DNA of 64,000 bases from Pseudomonas alliivorans (GTDB lineage: Bacteria; Pseudomonadota; Gammaproteobacteria; Pseudomonadales; Pseudomonadaceae), in assembly GCF_017826695.1 (NCBI RefSeq), contig NZ_JAFFZW010000008.1, positions 202,936-266,935 of the forward strand, given 5' to 3'. Under the pieces are notes generated by a model. It saw only the letters and a list, made by a program, of their open reading frames with translations, did no database searches and was not told the DNA's origin. A program made the translations under genes and the position numbers. Below, piece by piece: positions 51,475 to 61,363 of the stretch (its first letter is position 1; each line of letters opens with the position of its first letter).

Positions 51475-52587
51475 GTGCACATTGCCGACATGACGATGTT
51501 CTACGCCCCGGCCAGTGGCGGCGTACGCACCTATCTCGATGCCAAACACCCACGCCTGGGGCGCCGCCCCGGCGTACGCCACAGCCTGCTTGTGCCAGGC
51601 GCGCGTGCGGATCACAAGGATGGCATCTACAGTGTTCCGGCCCCCGCCCTGCCGTTCAGCAACGGCTATCGGTTTCCGCTGCGGGTCGCGCCATGGCGCA
51701 AGATGCTGCACAACCTGCAACCCGACCTGATCGAAGCAGGCGACCCTTACCTGACCGCCTGGGCCGCACTCGACGCCAGACGGTATCTGGACGCACCGGT
51801 GATTGGCTTCTACCACTCCGACCTTCCGCTGCTGGTGAGCAACCGCATGGGCAACTGGATGGGCATGAGCGCTCAGGCTTATATCGGCAAGCTGTACACC
51901 AACTTCGACAGGGTGCTTGCGCCCAGCCAGGTCATGGCCGACAAGCTGATCGGCATGGGGGTGGAAAACGTGCATGTGCAACCTCTTGGCGTGGACCTGC
52001 AGGTCTTCAACCCGCACCACAGAGACGAACATCTGAAAACCGAACTGGGCCTGCGCGAAGACACCCACCTGCTGATCTTCGCCGGGCGTGGTTCCAGGGA
52101 GAAAAACCTGCCGGTGTTGCTTGAGTGCATGAAACAGCTGGGCTCGCGTTACCACCTTCTGCTGGTGGGCTCGCATATGCCTTTGAACGTGCCGGATAAC
52201 GTTACGGTGATCAGTCGTTTTTGCAAGGCCACCCATCTGGCACGCCTGCTGGCAAGCGCCGATGCACTGGTTCACGCGGGCGATCAGGAAACATTCGGGC
52301 TGGTCGTGCTTGAAGCCATGGCATGCGGCATTCCGGTTGTGGCGGTCGCCGCCGGAGCATTCACTGAAATCGTTCCCGGACACTGTGGATTGCTGTGCGA
52401 AGCAAACGACGCCAGGGCCATGACCGCCGCGGTGAAAGAACTGTTCTGCAATGAGGTGCATGTAAAAGGCCAGGCTTCCAGACGCTACGTAGAAGAGCAC
52501 TACAGCTGGGACGCGGTGGTGAACGGCCTGCTCGATCATTATCAGGCGGTACTGGGAACTCGCCTTTCAGGCGTTGCCCATGTTTGA
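51475..52587 (+). CDS. GT4-family glycosyltransferase
   Basis: The 370-residue GT-B enzyme begins VHIADMTMFYAPASGGVRTY at a GTG codon with GGAGGA eight bases upstream. The Rossmann halves are visible, with LLIFAGRGSREKNLPVLLEC and the acceptor-domain motif ETFGLVVLEAMACGIPVV (EX7E). It would transfer a sugar from a nucleotide donor to an unknown lipid or glycan. Its end overlaps the next gene by eight bases, so the two act together. The long upstream frame is not used because it would add unrelated residues. Confidence 0.83.
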   Translation: MHIADMTMFYAPASGGVRTYLDAKHPRLGRRPGVRHSLLVPGARADHKDGIYSVPAPALPFSNGYRFPLRVAPWRKMLHNLQPDLIEAGDPYLTAWAALDARRYLDAPVIGFYHSDLPLLVSNRMGNWMGMSAQAYIGKLYTNFDRVLAPSQVMADKLIGMGVENVHVQPLGVDLQVFNPHHRDEHLKTELGLREDTHLLIFAGRGSREKNLPVLLECMKQLGSRYHLLLVGSHMPLNVPDNVTVISRFCKATHLARLLASADALVHAGDQETFGLVVLEAMACGIPVVAVAAGAFTEIVPGHCGLLCEANDARAMTAAVKELFCNEVHVKGQASRRYVEEHYSWDAVVNGLLDHYQAVLGTRLSGVAHV

Positions 52588-53365
52588 GCGGCCCGACACT
52601 GCGTCTGAGCGCAGCGTGCTGCTGGTGCTGCATGACGTCGCGCCTCACAGTTGGCCGATATACGAACCCTTCGTGGCAGCTGTGGATCAACTGGGCGCTG
52701 TCAGAATGACCTGGCTGGTGGTACCGGATTTTCACCGACGCAGCCCGCTGGGCGACGACACGGTTTTTCAGCGCCGGATGAGTGAACGCCTGGAGCGCGG
52801 CGATGAGCTGGCGTTGCACGGTTATTACCATTGCGACGACAGCCCCGCGCCACGAAGCCTGCGCGACTACTTCATGCGGCGTATTTACACTTGGGAAGGC
52901 GAGTTCTATGGCTTGAACTCCCGGCAGGCGCTGGCACGTCTGGAAGCGGGCATTGAAGTGTTTCGCCGTCAGAACTGGCCACTTCACGGTTTTGTCGCGC
53001 CCGCCTGGCTGATGAGTCAGGGCACTCGCGACGCCTTGCGCCAGCTGCCGCTCGGTTACACCAGCGATTCGCAGCACCTGTTCAGATTGCCCGACTTCAC
53101 ACCGATAGACGCGCCAGGCATTGTCTGGAGCGCACGCAGTGCATGGCGCCGAACAGCGTCGAGGCTTTACAGTGATTTCAGGGAGAACAGGCTGCGCGAG
53201 GCCCCGACCCTGCGCCTTGGCCTGCACCCTGTCGACATGCTGCACACATCTTCTCGCACCTACTGGTTTGAACTGCTCACACGCCTGCTGGAAGACGGCA
53301 GGCAGCCCATGACCAAGGTCGGATGGCTGGAAAGCCTGGGCACGGCAAATGACGTGGAACGCTAG
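52580..53365 (+). CDS. DUF2334 polysaccharide deacetylase-like protein
   Basis: The 261-residue protein has the NodB-fold pattern of DUF2334: VLLVLHDVAPHSWPIYEPFV at the start, ELALHGYYHCDD (metal His motif), and LRLGLHPVDML near the end. Such proteins may be metal-dependent deacetylases of glycans. Overlap with the glycosyltransferase suggests joint synthesis or modification of a surface polysaccharide. The ATG at 52580 is used; a TTG two codons earlier is the alternative. Confidence 0.8.
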   Translation: MFERPDTASERSVLLVLHDVAPHSWPIYEPFVAAVDQLGAVRMTWLVVPDFHRRSPLGDDTVFQRRMSERLERGDELALHGYYHCDDSPAPRSLRDYFMRRIYTWEGEFYGLNSRQALARLEAGIEVFRRQNWPLHGFVAPAWLMSQGTRDALRQLPLGYTSDSQHLFRLPDFTPIDAPGIVWSARSAWRRTASRLYSDFRENRLREAPTLRLGLHPVDMLHTSSRTYWFELLTRLLEDGRQPMTKVGWLESLGTANDVER

Positions 53366-53535
53366 GGCGGGGTCGGCTTTTCGGCGTCTTGCTGCAATTC
53401 ACGCCACAGCTCGGCCGCGCCTTCGAATTCAGTACCGTTTTCGGGCGTCAACGCATCGGGGTCGTAACGACTCAGACAGCCTTCGCCCAGAGTGGCCGGC
53501 GCTTTTGATGTGGCTTTGTCGAGGGGGTCGGTCAT
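53362..53535 (-). CDS. 57-residue small acidic protein
   Basis: A minus-strand frame reads MTDPLDKATSKAPATLGEGC and ends LWRELQQDAEKPTPP. Its stop codon overlaps the opposite-strand DUF2334 stop by two bases. Pro-, Glu- and Ala-rich, soluble, no motif recognised. AAGGCGGA lies before its ATG. It sits just downstream of purU on the same strand. Confidence 0.55.
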   Translation of the reverse strand: MTDPLDKATSKAPATLGEGCLSRYDPDALTPENGTEFEGAAELWRELQQDAEKPTPP

Positions 53536-53557
53536 GAAGATGTCCGCCTTGAAGGTC

Positions 53558-53586
53558 GGCAGGATCGCCGCATGGGCGATCCTGCC
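53558..53586. terminator. perfect 12-bp hairpin downstream of purU
   Basis: GGCAGGATCGCC and GGCGATCCTGCC enclose five bases. There is no U-tract on either strand, so termination would be weak or Rho-assisted. Confidence 0.5.
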
Positions 53587-53594
53587 ACAACGGA

Positions 53595-54446
53595 TCAGTC
53601 GAAGACGACTGTCTTGTTGTCGTGAACCAGTACACGGTCCTCGAGGTGCGCGCGCAGACCACGCGCCAGCACCATTTTTTCCACGTCACGGCCGAAGCGC
53701 ACCATGTTTTCGATGCTGTCGCGATGGCTGACGCGCACCACGTCCTGCTCGATGATAGGACCTGCGTCCAGCTCTTCGGTCACATAGTGGCAAGTTGCGC
53801 CGATCAACTTGACGCCGCGCAGCGAGGCCTGGTGATAAGGCTTGGCACCGACGAACGACGGCAGGAAGCTGTGGTGAATGTTGATCACCTGATGGGCGTA
53901 TTCGCGGCACAGCTGAGGCGGCAGGATTTGCATGTAGCGCGCCAGAACCACAACGTCGGCCTGGTGCTGACCAACCAGACGGGAGACTTCAGCGAACGCC
54001 GGTTCCTTGTCCTTGGGATCGACAGGCACGTGGTAATAAGGAATATCGTGCCACTCGACCATGCTGCGCAGGTCCTGGTGGTTGGAGATCACACAGGCGA
54101 TGTCGCAGTCGAGCTCATCGCTGTGCCAGCGGTGCAACAGGTCAGCCAGGCAGTGCGATTCGCGACTGGCCATGAGCACCACGCGCTTCTTCTGAGCCGA
54201 GTCGGTGATGCGCCAGTCCATCTCGAACTCTTGTGCGATCGGTGTGAACGCCTCGCGAAAACCATCCAGATCGAATGGCAATGTATCGGCACGAATCTCG
54301 TGACGCATGAAGAACCAGCCGCTGAGATTATCCGAATGATGGCTCGCTTCGGTGATCCAGCCGTTATGGGACGCCAGAAAGTTACTGACTTTGGCAACGA
54401 TGCCGACACGGTCCGGGCAAGCAATCACCAGACGAAAAGTGCGCAT
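53595..54446 (-). CDS. purU: formyltetrahydrofolate deformylase
   Basis: The 283-residue protein has an N-terminal ACT domain (about 1-80: RLVIACPDRVGIVAKVSNFL). A formyltransferase domain follows, with VINIHHSFLPSFVGAKPYHQA and GATCHYVTEELDAGPII, whose Asn, His and Asp residues are catalytic. PurU releases formate from 10-formyl-THF to balance one-carbon pools and supply PurT. It is monocistronic. Confidence 0.94.
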   Translation of the reverse strand: MRTFRLVIACPDRVGIVAKVSNFLASHNGWITEASHHSDNLSGWFFMRHEIRADTLPFDLDGFREAFTPIAQEFEMDWRITDSAQKKRVVLMASRESHCLADLLHRWHSDELDCDIACVISNHQDLRSMVEWHDIPYYHVPVDPKDKEPAFAEVSRLVGQHQADVVVLARYMQILPPQLCREYAHQVINIHHSFLPSFVGAKPYHQASLRGVKLIGATCHYVTEELDAGPIIEQDVVRVSHRDSIENMVRFGRDVEKMVLARGLRAHLEDRVLVHDNKTVVFD

Positions 54447-54804
54447 TAGGGGAAACTCCAGAACTTCGCAAAGGCGCTATTCTAGCGACTGCGCAGCAAA
54501 ACTGCAGTATCTCTGTTGCCTGAATTCAGGCGCCGGGGCAGGCCGACGAAGGAAAAAGATTGCACCGTGCCAGTATCCTCATTTCAACGGACGCCGCTAT
54601 AAAAAACCGGTACTTAATGAGGGTTTTATAGCGACCCTATTTAGTCGGGTCCAGCGCACCGATCTAGTTCCCGCGTCTGTAGGACGTGTGTATATTTCTA
54701 AATAATTCAAATAAAACTTTTATTTAATGTTTACTTGCTCAGTGCCTCTGACTATTATTGCGTCACTGTATCCCTGCCACCCTTCACAACATAAGGTCCC
54801 CCTC
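54447..54804. other. intergenic region with the mvaT promoter
   Basis: The right half (54690-54760) is strongly AT-rich (TATATTTCTAAATAATTCAAATAAAACTTTTATTTAATG in part), as expected for an autoregulated H-NS-type gene. No open frame is supported. AAGG lies eight bases before the mvaT ATG. Confidence 0.5.
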
Positions 54805-55185
54805 ATGTCCCTGATCAACGAATACCGTGCCACAGAAGAAGCAATCAAAGAACTGCAAGCCCGTTTGAACAACCTGTCGCAAGACGGCAAACTGCAAACC
54901 GAGCTGGAATTCGAAGGCAAACTGCGCACCCTGATGGGCGAATATCAAAAATCGCTGCGTGACATCATTGCTCTGCTGGATCCGGACTCCAAGGTCAACA
55001 AGGCACCTCGTGGCGGCGCAGTGAAAACTACCGGCACCAAGCGCGCTCGCAAGGTCAAGCAGTACAAGAACCCGCACAACGGTGAAGTCATCGAAACCAA
55101 AGGTGGCAACCACAAAACGCTGAAAGAGTGGAAAGCCAAGTGGGGCGGTGACGAGGTTGAAAGCTGGGCCACTCTGCTGGGCTAA
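54805..55185 (+). CDS. mvaT: MvaT-family H-NS-like nucleoid protein
   Basis: The 126-residue protein begins MSLINEYRATEEAIKELQAR with an N-terminal coiled coil for oligomerisation. A short linker with RGG leads to a C-terminal AT-binding domain (YKNPHNGEVIETKGGNHKTL, KEWKAKWGGDEVESWATLLG). MvaT binds AT-rich DNA and silences acquired genes. The start is the ATG preceded by AAGG and consistent with family length. Candidate targets in this window include the toxin and repeat-protein promoters. A terminator follows. Confidence 0.94.
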   Translation: MSLINEYRATEEAIKELQARLNNLSQDGKLQTELEFEGKLRTLMGEYQKSLRDIIALLDPDSKVNKAPRGGAVKTTGTKRARKVKQYKNPHNGEVIETKGGNHKTLKEWKAKWGGDEVESWATLLG

Positions 55186-55214
55186 GCGTCAACGGTCGTT
55201 TTATCCGCGACTTG

Positions 55215-55241
55215 AAAACGCCAGCTTGCTGGCGTTTTTTT
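55215..55241 (+). terminator. intrinsic terminator of mvaT
   Basis: AAACGCCAGC and GCTGGCGTTT form a 10-bp stem followed by T residues, 30 bases after the stop. Confidence 0.92.
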
Positions 55242-55266
55242 ATAGTTCACCGTCTACATTTTCTGC

Positions 55267-56697
55267 TCATATTTCCAGCCTGCCGCGCAGCAACTCGATG
55301 TGGTCCTGCCATTGCCTCAGTATCGCCAACTGCTCTGGCGTGGCACTAAGCGACAACTCCACCAGCGCCTTCGTAAAACCCTGCAAAGTATTGGGAGCCC
55401 CGTATTCCGGGCGGCTCAGGCGCGCCTGACAGAATTGATGCCAGCGCTGTTGTTCTTCGGCGGTGAGCGTTTCCGGAAAGTTACGGGCCCGGTAGCGAAA
55501 TAACAGTTCAGGCAGGCGTGCGTCATCAAACGGCCAGGCATCACGTGCCAGTTGCTCTGGCTCGGAAACGCGTACTTGTTCACATAATCGGCGATCACGG
55601 TCACCGATAAATCCGTCATACAATTGCTGCTCAGGGTCTTCACTTGCGATGAAATGATCCTTGCCATAAAGAGCACGCAGTTTGTCCTGCCAAACTTCAA
55701 GGCTTTCTGTCACGGTCGCCACTTTCGCCTGATAACCCGTCATGTCGAGCTGCAAGCGTTCCTGATCCTGTCGGCGCAACACGCTCATGGGGGCAACCAC
55801 CGGGCAGCGATTTATATGCAATAGTTTGAGCGGCACCGGCAGCTCGCCTTCGCCCAGCGCATCGTGGCGGGTATATAACCGCTGCTTGAGTGTTTCAACG
55901 TCCATCTCCAGTAACGGCGAAGGATCCTGATGCAGATCGTACACAATCAGTGCATTGCGATTATGAGGGTGCCAGGCCAGCGGTAAAACGACACCGAGAT
56001 AATGACGGGCCGCTGAGAAGCGTCCTGAAATATGCACCAGCGGTTGCATCAGACGAATCTGATCCTGGACCTTTTGCTTACTGCGCAGTGCAAAAAGAAA
56101 ATCGTACAGCCGAGGCTGTTTCTCACGAATCAGACGCGCCAGTGCAATAGTCGCGCGGACATCGGATAAGGCATCGTGGGCCTGACCGTGTTCGATACCG
56201 TTGGCAGCCGTCAGGCGCTCGAGTTTGAGCGTGACGCGACCTTCTTCTTCGGGCCACACGATGCCGTCCGGGCGCAACGCGTAGGCTGCGCGTACTACAT
56301 CGATCAGGTCCCAGCGACTGTTGCCCCCCTGCCACTCGCGGGCATAAGGGTCGAAAAAGTTGCGATACAGGCTGTAGCGAGTCACCTCGTCGTCAAAACG
56401 CAGCGTGTTATAGCCCGCGCCACAGGTGCCGGGAGCGGAAAGTTGCGCGTGAACCCGGGTCATGAAGTCCGCTTCGCACAGCCCCTTCTCGGCCAGCGTG
56501 GCCGGGGTGATTCCGGTTATCACGCACGCTGCGGGATGCGGCAGGATGTCGTCACTGGGCTGGCAGTAGAGGTTGACCGGCGGCTCGATTTCATTGAGTT
56601 CGGCATCGGTACGAATACCCGCCATCTGCAGTGCACGATCATTGCGCGGGTTGATACCGGTGGTTTCGTAGTCGTACCAGAAGATGCTGGAAGTCAC
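55267..56697 (-). CDS. sbcB: exodeoxyribonuclease I
   Basis: The 476-residue DEDDh exonuclease has DYETTG at the start, GAGYNTLRFDDEV, and HDALSDVRATI. Exo I degrades single-stranded DNA 3'-5' in recombination and mismatch repair. Length and domain order match E. coli SbcB. The C-terminal SH3-like and helical parts are present. It is a single gene convergent with mvaT. Confidence 0.94.
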   Translation of the reverse strand: MTSSIFWYDYETTGINPRNDRALQMAGIRTDAELNEIEPPVNLYCQPSDDILPHPAACVITGITPATLAEKGLCEADFMTRVHAQLSAPGTCGAGYNTLRFDDEVTRYSLYRNFFDPYAREWQGGNSRWDLIDVVRAAYALRPDGIVWPEEEGRVTLKLERLTAANGIEHGQAHDALSDVRATIALARLIREKQPRLYDFLFALRSKQKVQDQIRLMQPLVHISGRFSAARHYLGVVLPLAWHPHNRNALIVYDLHQDPSPLLEMDVETLKQRLYTRHDALGEGELPVPLKLLHINRCPVVAPMSVLRRQDQERLQLDMTGYQAKVATVTESLEVWQDKLRALYGKDHFIASEDPEQQLYDGFIGDRDRRLCEQVRVSEPEQLARDAWPFDDARLPELLFRYRARNFPETLTAEEQQRWHQFCQARLSRPEYGAPNTLQGFTKALVELSLSATPEQLAILRQWQDHIELLRGRLEI

Positions 56698-56876
56698 GGG
56701 CTGATCCTGAACAAGAGACCCTGGAAGTGTAGGGTGCGAAGCAGACGATTGGCTAATCGGAACACGCTGCAGGCCTGCAACACTTTTTCTTACAGGCTCT
56801 GTTTAGAGACGCCGGTTGCTTAGCGCCGCAGTGGTAGCTAGCATCAGTTCTCGCCTTCAGGTAACGCCTCCCCATC

Positions 56877-57602
56877 ATGCTATCTCCTCCCGCTTCGCAA
56901 GGGATTGCAGCGCAGCAGACGCCGCTGGATACCCGCATCGCCATCGAGACCCCGGAAGGCATCGACATGATCCTTCGGCCTGCGGGTCTGGTTGTGCGTG
57001 CGCTGGCCTTCAGCATCGACCTGGGCATTCGAGCCGTGGCCCTCGGTGGACTGTTTCTCGTCCTTCAGTTATTCGACAAGTTCGGCATGGGGCTGGCTGC
57101 CATCGCGCTGTTTCTGGTCAACTGGTGGTACATGGTGCTGTTCGAGGTGCTCGATCAGGGTCGGACGCCCGGCAAGCGCGCCATGGGCCTGCGCGTGGTC
57201 AATGATGACGGAACACCGATCGGCTGGGCCTGCTCACTCACCCGCAACCTGCTCCGTTTCGTCGACATGCTGCCCCTGGCCTATAGCGTGGGCGCCATCA
57301 GTTGCCTGAATCATCCCCGGTTCAAACGCCTCGGTGATCTTGCAGCCGGAACCCTGGTGATTCATACCGATCTGCCCGTGAAGCGGCCGGCCCTGCCCTC
57401 GGTCGAACCTTACAGGGTGCCGGTCGCCCTGCAACTGGAAGAACAACGCGCGTTGCTGAGTCTGGCCGAGCGCCAGGGTGACCTGTCCGAAGCGCGTAAA
57501 CAGGAACTGGCCGCGATTCTGGTCGAGCCGCTGCACTTGTCGGCCGACAAGGCCGTCACTCAGGTCAACGGCATCGCGCGCAGCCTGACGGGGGCGACAT
57601 GA
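56877..57602 (+). CDS. RDD-family membrane protein
   Basis: The 241-residue protein has three to four membrane helices. RDD features are visible: VVRALAFSIDLGIRAVAL, LDQGRTPGKRAMGLRV and CSLTRNLLRFVDMLP. A soluble C-terminal part follows. It is the first gene of the RDD-SpoIIM-DUF4129-DUF4350 operon, overlapping the next gene by four bases. RDD proteins are poorly understood; some transport ions or solutes. In Pseudomonas this operon normally continues with moxR and DUF58 genes. Confidence 0.85.
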   Translation: MLSPPASQGIAAQQTPLDTRIAIETPEGIDMILRPAGLVVRALAFSIDLGIRAVALGGLFLVLQLFDKFGMGLAAIALFLVNWWYMVLFEVLDQGRTPGKRAMGLRVVNDDGTPIGWACSLTRNLLRFVDMLPLAYSVGAISCLNHPRFKRLGDLAAGTLVIHTDLPVKRPALPSVEPYRVPVALQLEEQRALLSLAERQGDLSEARKQELAAILVEPLHLSADKAVTQVNGIARSLTGAT

Positions 57603-58579
57603 AACAGGCTCAGTTCGAAACCCGTCATCAATCCGAGTGGAAACACTTCGAGCAATGCCTGGAGGCACTGGAACGCGGCAAGCCCGCCCCCAAGGCCAGC
57701 GAGTGCTTTCCTGCCGACTATCGGCGCCTCTGCCATCAACTGGCGTTGGCCCAGGAACGCGGCTACAGCAGTCACCTCATCGATCTGCTTCATCAACTGG
57801 CCATGCGGGGGCACCAGCAGCTTTACCGACATCGCAGTGCTCTGGGCGCTCAATTTCTGACCTTCATCCTTGCGGGTTTCCCGAGAGCGGTTCGTGCCGA
57901 ATGGCGTTTCGTGCTGGTCGCCAGCCTGCTGTTCTTCGGCAGCCTCGTGGGCATGGGGCTTCTGGTCTACGGCTTTCCCGACTTGATCTACAGCATCGTC
58001 AGCCCCGCCCGGCTCAGCGACATGCAAAGCATGTACGACCCGCAGGCCAGCCGCATCGGGCAGGCACTGGAACGTGCTTCGGACGATGACTGGATGATGT
58101 TCGGCTACTACATCATGAACAACATAGGCATTGCCTTTCAGACCTATGCCAGCGGTTTGCTGTTCGGGCTGGGCAGCCTGTTCTTTCTGCTCTTCAACGG
58201 CCTGATGATCGGAGCAGTGGCAGGCCATCTCACCGATATCGGCTATGGCCAGACCTTCTGGTCGTTCGTGGTCGGCCACGGCGCCTTCGAACTGACCGCG
58301 ATTGCCCTGGCCGGGGCCGCGGGTCTGAAACTGGGTTGGGCATTGCTCGCCCCCGGTCGGCTGACACGCGGCGAAGCGTTGCGAAAGGCTGCGCAAGGCA
58401 GCGTGCAATTGATTGGCGGCGTGATGCTGTTTCTGCTGATTGCCGCCTTCATCGAAGCCTATTGGTCGTCAATGACCTGGCCGACACCGCTCATCAAGTA
58501 CCTGGTGGGCGCAGCGCTCTGGATGCTGGTGGGTGCCTACCTGACATTCGCCGGGCGGACTTCTCATGCGCCTGACTGA
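57599..58579 (+). CDS. SpoIIM-like (DUF95) membrane protein
   Basis: The 326-residue protein has a cytoplasmic N-terminal part (about 1-100). Five membrane helices follow, with NNIGIAFQTYASGLLFGLGS and FWSFVVGHGAFELTAIALAG, the conserved core of the Stage II sporulation protein M family. It overlaps the RDD gene by four and the DUF4129 gene by 14 bases. The function in non-sporulators is unknown, but it goes with MoxR-type ATPase modules. Confidence 0.88.
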   Translation: MKQAQFETRHQSEWKHFEQCLEALERGKPAPKASECFPADYRRLCHQLALAQERGYSSHLIDLLHQLAMRGHQQLYRHRSALGAQFLTFILAGFPRAVRAEWRFVLVASLLFFGSLVGMGLLVYGFPDLIYSIVSPARLSDMQSMYDPQASRIGQALERASDDDWMMFGYYIMNNIGIAFQTYASGLLFGLGSLFFLLFNGLMIGAVAGHLTDIGYGQTFWSFVVGHGAFELTAIALAGAAGLKLGWALLAPGRLTRGEALRKAAQGSVQLIGGVMLFLLIAAFIEAYWSSMTWPTPLIKYLVGAALWMLVGAYLTFAGRTSHAPD

Positions 58580-60155
58580 ATCGAACGTCGCCATTCGCCC
58601 TCGCACCTCCTGGGAAGCCATTGATCTGGGTGTCCTCATGGTCCGAGAACATCGCCTGCTGCTGATGAGCAGTTGGGCGATGGTCACGTTGCCGCTGTTC
58701 GCCCTGCTCAGTTTTTTGCTCTGGGACTACCCTTCGATCGCACTGTTTCTGTTCTGGTGGCTCAAGCCGGCCTTCGACCGTCTGCCGCTGATGATCCTGT
58801 CACAGGCACTGTTCGGGAACACGCCCACGCTCAAACAGGCGCTCAGAGCCTGGCCCGCCACACTGAAAAACCAGCTGCTCCCCAGCCTGCTCTGGCGCCG
58901 CCTGAGCCTGACCCGCAGCTTTCAATTGCCGGTGCAGCAACTGGAAAACCTCGCCGGAGACGAGCGAGCACGTCGCCTCAGCCTGCTCAATCAGAACGGC
59001 CAAGGTGCCGCACGTCTGCTGACACTCGTAGGCGTCCACCTGGAATACTCGCTGTGGATCGGCCTGATGGTCCTGTTCTACCTGTTCATCCCGCAACAGA
59101 TCGAAATCGACTGGCAATGGCTGAGTCTGGTCGACACCGAGAATGACTGGGCCTGGCTGGAACACCTGACCAACCTGTTTTACGTGCTGGCGCTCGTGCT
59201 GTGGGAACCCGTTTATGTCGCTTGCGGTTTTACGCTCTACCTCAATCGCCGAACCGTGCTTGAAGCGTGGGACATCGAGCTGACCTTCCGGCGACTGCGC
59301 CAGCGCCTGATGGGCACAGCCTACGTGTTGCTGATCGCTGCCGGACTGGCGTTTTCGGCGGTACCGCAGTCCGCCATGGCCGATTCAACCCAATACAGTT
59401 GCCCGTCGCCTGAGGCCACGCAGAGGGAGCCGGTCATTGTCAGCGCAGCACCGGATACGCCACGCCTGACTCACCAGGAACTGACCAGCGAAGCCGCCCG
59501 CAACGAAATCAAAAGCGTCCTGCAGGCACCGCCGTTCAAGAACCCCAAAACCGTAACCGGCTGGCGCTTTCCAGAGCGCGACGAACAGGCCACCCACGCC
59601 GACGGACGACCCGACGGCAGCGCGCTGGCCAAGTGGCTCAACCGTCTGCTGTCGGCTGCAAGCGCGCTGGCCAGGCTGCTGGAGGTTCTGCTCTGGGCTG
59701 TCGTCTTGACGCTGCTCGGCGTATTGATCTGGCGTTACCGCGCCTGGCTGGGCACATTCGTCGCTCGCACGCCGCGCCAGACATCGCAGCCCCGGGAAAC
59801 GCCAGAACAGCTGTTCGGCCTGCAGGTCAATGCAGAAAGCCTGCCTGACGATGTGGCCGCCAGTGCAGAGCGGCTTTGGACCGACTCGCCGCGCGAGGCA
59901 TTGGGTCTGCTGTATCGCGCCCTGCTCAACCGTCTGCTGACCGACTACCGCCTGCCCTTGAAAAATGCCGACACCGAGGGCCAGGTGCTGGAGCGCGTCG
60001 CGCAACTCGATCAACCCCAACTGGATGAATTCAGCCGGACGCTGACCCTTCATTGGCAGAACCTTGCTTACGGCCATCGGCTGCCGCCTGCGCGGTCGCA
60101 ACAGGAATTGTGCGATGGCTGGCGTCGCCTGTTTGGTTCTGGAGCAAGAACGTGA
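58566..60155 (+). CDS. DUF4129 membrane protein of the MoxR-associated operon
   Basis: The 529-residue protein has several hydrophobic helices in the N-terminal half, a long soluble loop, a further helix near 380, and a C-terminal DUF4129 domain (SPREALGLLYRALLNRLLTDYRLP). DUF4129 relates to transglutaminase-like partners in MoxR operons. Its end overlaps the DUF4350 start (GTGA). Likely part of a membrane complex of unknown function. Confidence 0.85.
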   Translation: MRLTESNVAIRPRTSWEAIDLGVLMVREHRLLLMSSWAMVTLPLFALLSFLLWDYPSIALFLFWWLKPAFDRLPLMILSQALFGNTPTLKQALRAWPATLKNQLLPSLLWRRLSLTRSFQLPVQQLENLAGDERARRLSLLNQNGQGAARLLTLVGVHLEYSLWIGLMVLFYLFIPQQIEIDWQWLSLVDTENDWAWLEHLTNLFYVLALVLWEPVYVACGFTLYLNRRTVLEAWDIELTFRRLRQRLMGTAYVLLIAAGLAFSAVPQSAMADSTQYSCPSPEATQREPVIVSAAPDTPRLTHQELTSEAARNEIKSVLQAPPFKNPKTVTGWRFPERDEQATHADGRPDGSALAKWLNRLLSAASALARLLEVLLWAVVLTLLGVLIWRYRAWLGTFVARTPRQTSQPRETPEQLFGLQVNAESLPDDVAASAERLWTDSPREALGLLYRALLNRLLTDYRLPLKNADTEGQVLERVAQLDQPQLDEFSRTLTLHWQNLAYGHRLPPARSQQELCDGWRRLFGSGART

Positions 60156-61363
60156 GCCGTCGTCATCGGTGGTTCGCAGGGCTCGCCTTGCTCCTGCTGC
60201 TCACTGTCGGCGTCTACGCGGCGAGTCATCTGGAGCGTTACGAAAAAACCGTCGATCAGGGTCCATCTCCGGAAGCCAGGGCCAACCCCTATCTGGCCGC
60301 CGCCGCGTTTCTCAGGCAACGTTCAGTGCCCGTCAACATGACCCGCGCGCTCACCGACCTGCCAGACACGCAACAGCGACCACAGACGCTGCTGTTGCTC
60401 GATGACCGGGAAAACATGACCCCGGCACAGGCCGAGCGCCTGCTGGACTGGGCGGAATCTGGAGGTCATCTGTTGTTTGTCGCAGAGCAGTTGTGGGACG
60501 AACAGAAGGGCCGTAGCGGCGATCTGCTGCTCGACAGGATCGGGATTCGCCAATACCTCTCGAGAGATATCAGGGCACAGGATGAGCCAGACGAGACCCG
60601 GCCCACGCCTCCCATACCGCTGATGGCGTCACCCCCTGCCACCAGGCGGACCAAGTGGCCGGAGCTCACGCGGTTGTACCTGGAAAATGAAGAAGCTCCA
60701 GCCTACATGAGCTTCGATCCGGCGTTCCATCTGGAAGACCCCGAGGACCATGCCGACTCATGGGCCAACAGCGCCGACGCCACGCACCTGATGCAACTGA
60801 GTCATGGCAAGGGCCTGATCACTGTACTCACCGACGCCGAGCTCTGGAAAACCCGCTCGATCGGCAAATACGACAACGCCTGGCTATTGTGGTACCTGAC
60901 CCAGGACAGTGACGTGACCCTGCTGTTGCAAACCGAACATGACAACCTGTTGAGCCTGATACTGCGTCACTTCGCTCTCGCGCTGACCGCGTTCGCGATA
61001 TTGATCGGCTTGACGCTGTGGCATGTGGGTCTGCGCGAAGGTCCTGTCCGTTTGCCTGCCTCGCAGGCCCGACGTCAACTGACCGAGCACCTGCGCGCCA
61101 GCGCCGAGTTCCTGCGCAGACGCAGCGGACAGGACGTGCTCCTGAAAAGCCTGCAGCAGGACATCCTGCGACGCGCGCGTCAGCTTCACCCGGGTTTTGA
61201 ATCACTGGCCGTCGCCGATCAGTGGCAGGTACTGTCCCGCCTCACTCGCCAGCCCACCAGCGCCATCAGCGATGCGTTGCGCCCAAGACCCAGGCAACGC
61301 CTTTCCCACAGCGACTTCACCCGTCAGGTGGCCCACCTGCAAACCCTCAGGAATGCCTTATGA
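60152..61363 (+). CDS. DUF4350 protein
   Basis: The 403-residue protein starts at a GTG overlapping the DUF4129 stop. An N-terminal helix (FAGLALLLLLTVGVYA) precedes a periplasmic domain (NPYLAAAAFLRQRSVPVNMT, WAESGGHLLFVAEQLWD). A second helix lies near 300 (LILRHFALALTAFAILIGLT), followed by a cytoplasmic tail. DUF4350 proteins normally precede a MoxR AAA+ ATPase gene. Here the last codons run straight into unrelated sequence, so the partner gene is missing or displaced. Confidence 0.86.
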   Translation: MSRRHRWFAGLALLLLLTVGVYAASHLERYEKTVDQGPSPEARANPYLAAAAFLRQRSVPVNMTRALTDLPDTQQRPQTLLLLDDRENMTPAQAERLLDWAESGGHLLFVAEQLWDEQKGRSGDLLLDRIGIRQYLSRDIRAQDEPDETRPTPPIPLMASPPATRRTKWPELTRLYLENEEAPAYMSFDPAFHLEDPEDHADSWANSADATHLMQLSHGKGLITVLTDAELWKTRSIGKYDNAWLLWYLTQDSDVTLLLQTEHDNLLSLILRHFALALTAFAILIGLTLWHVGLREGPVRLPASQARRQLTEHLRASAEFLRRRSGQDVLLKSLQQDILRRARQLHPGFESLAVADQWQVLSRLTRQPTSAISDALRPRPRQRLSHSDFTRQVAHLQTLRNAL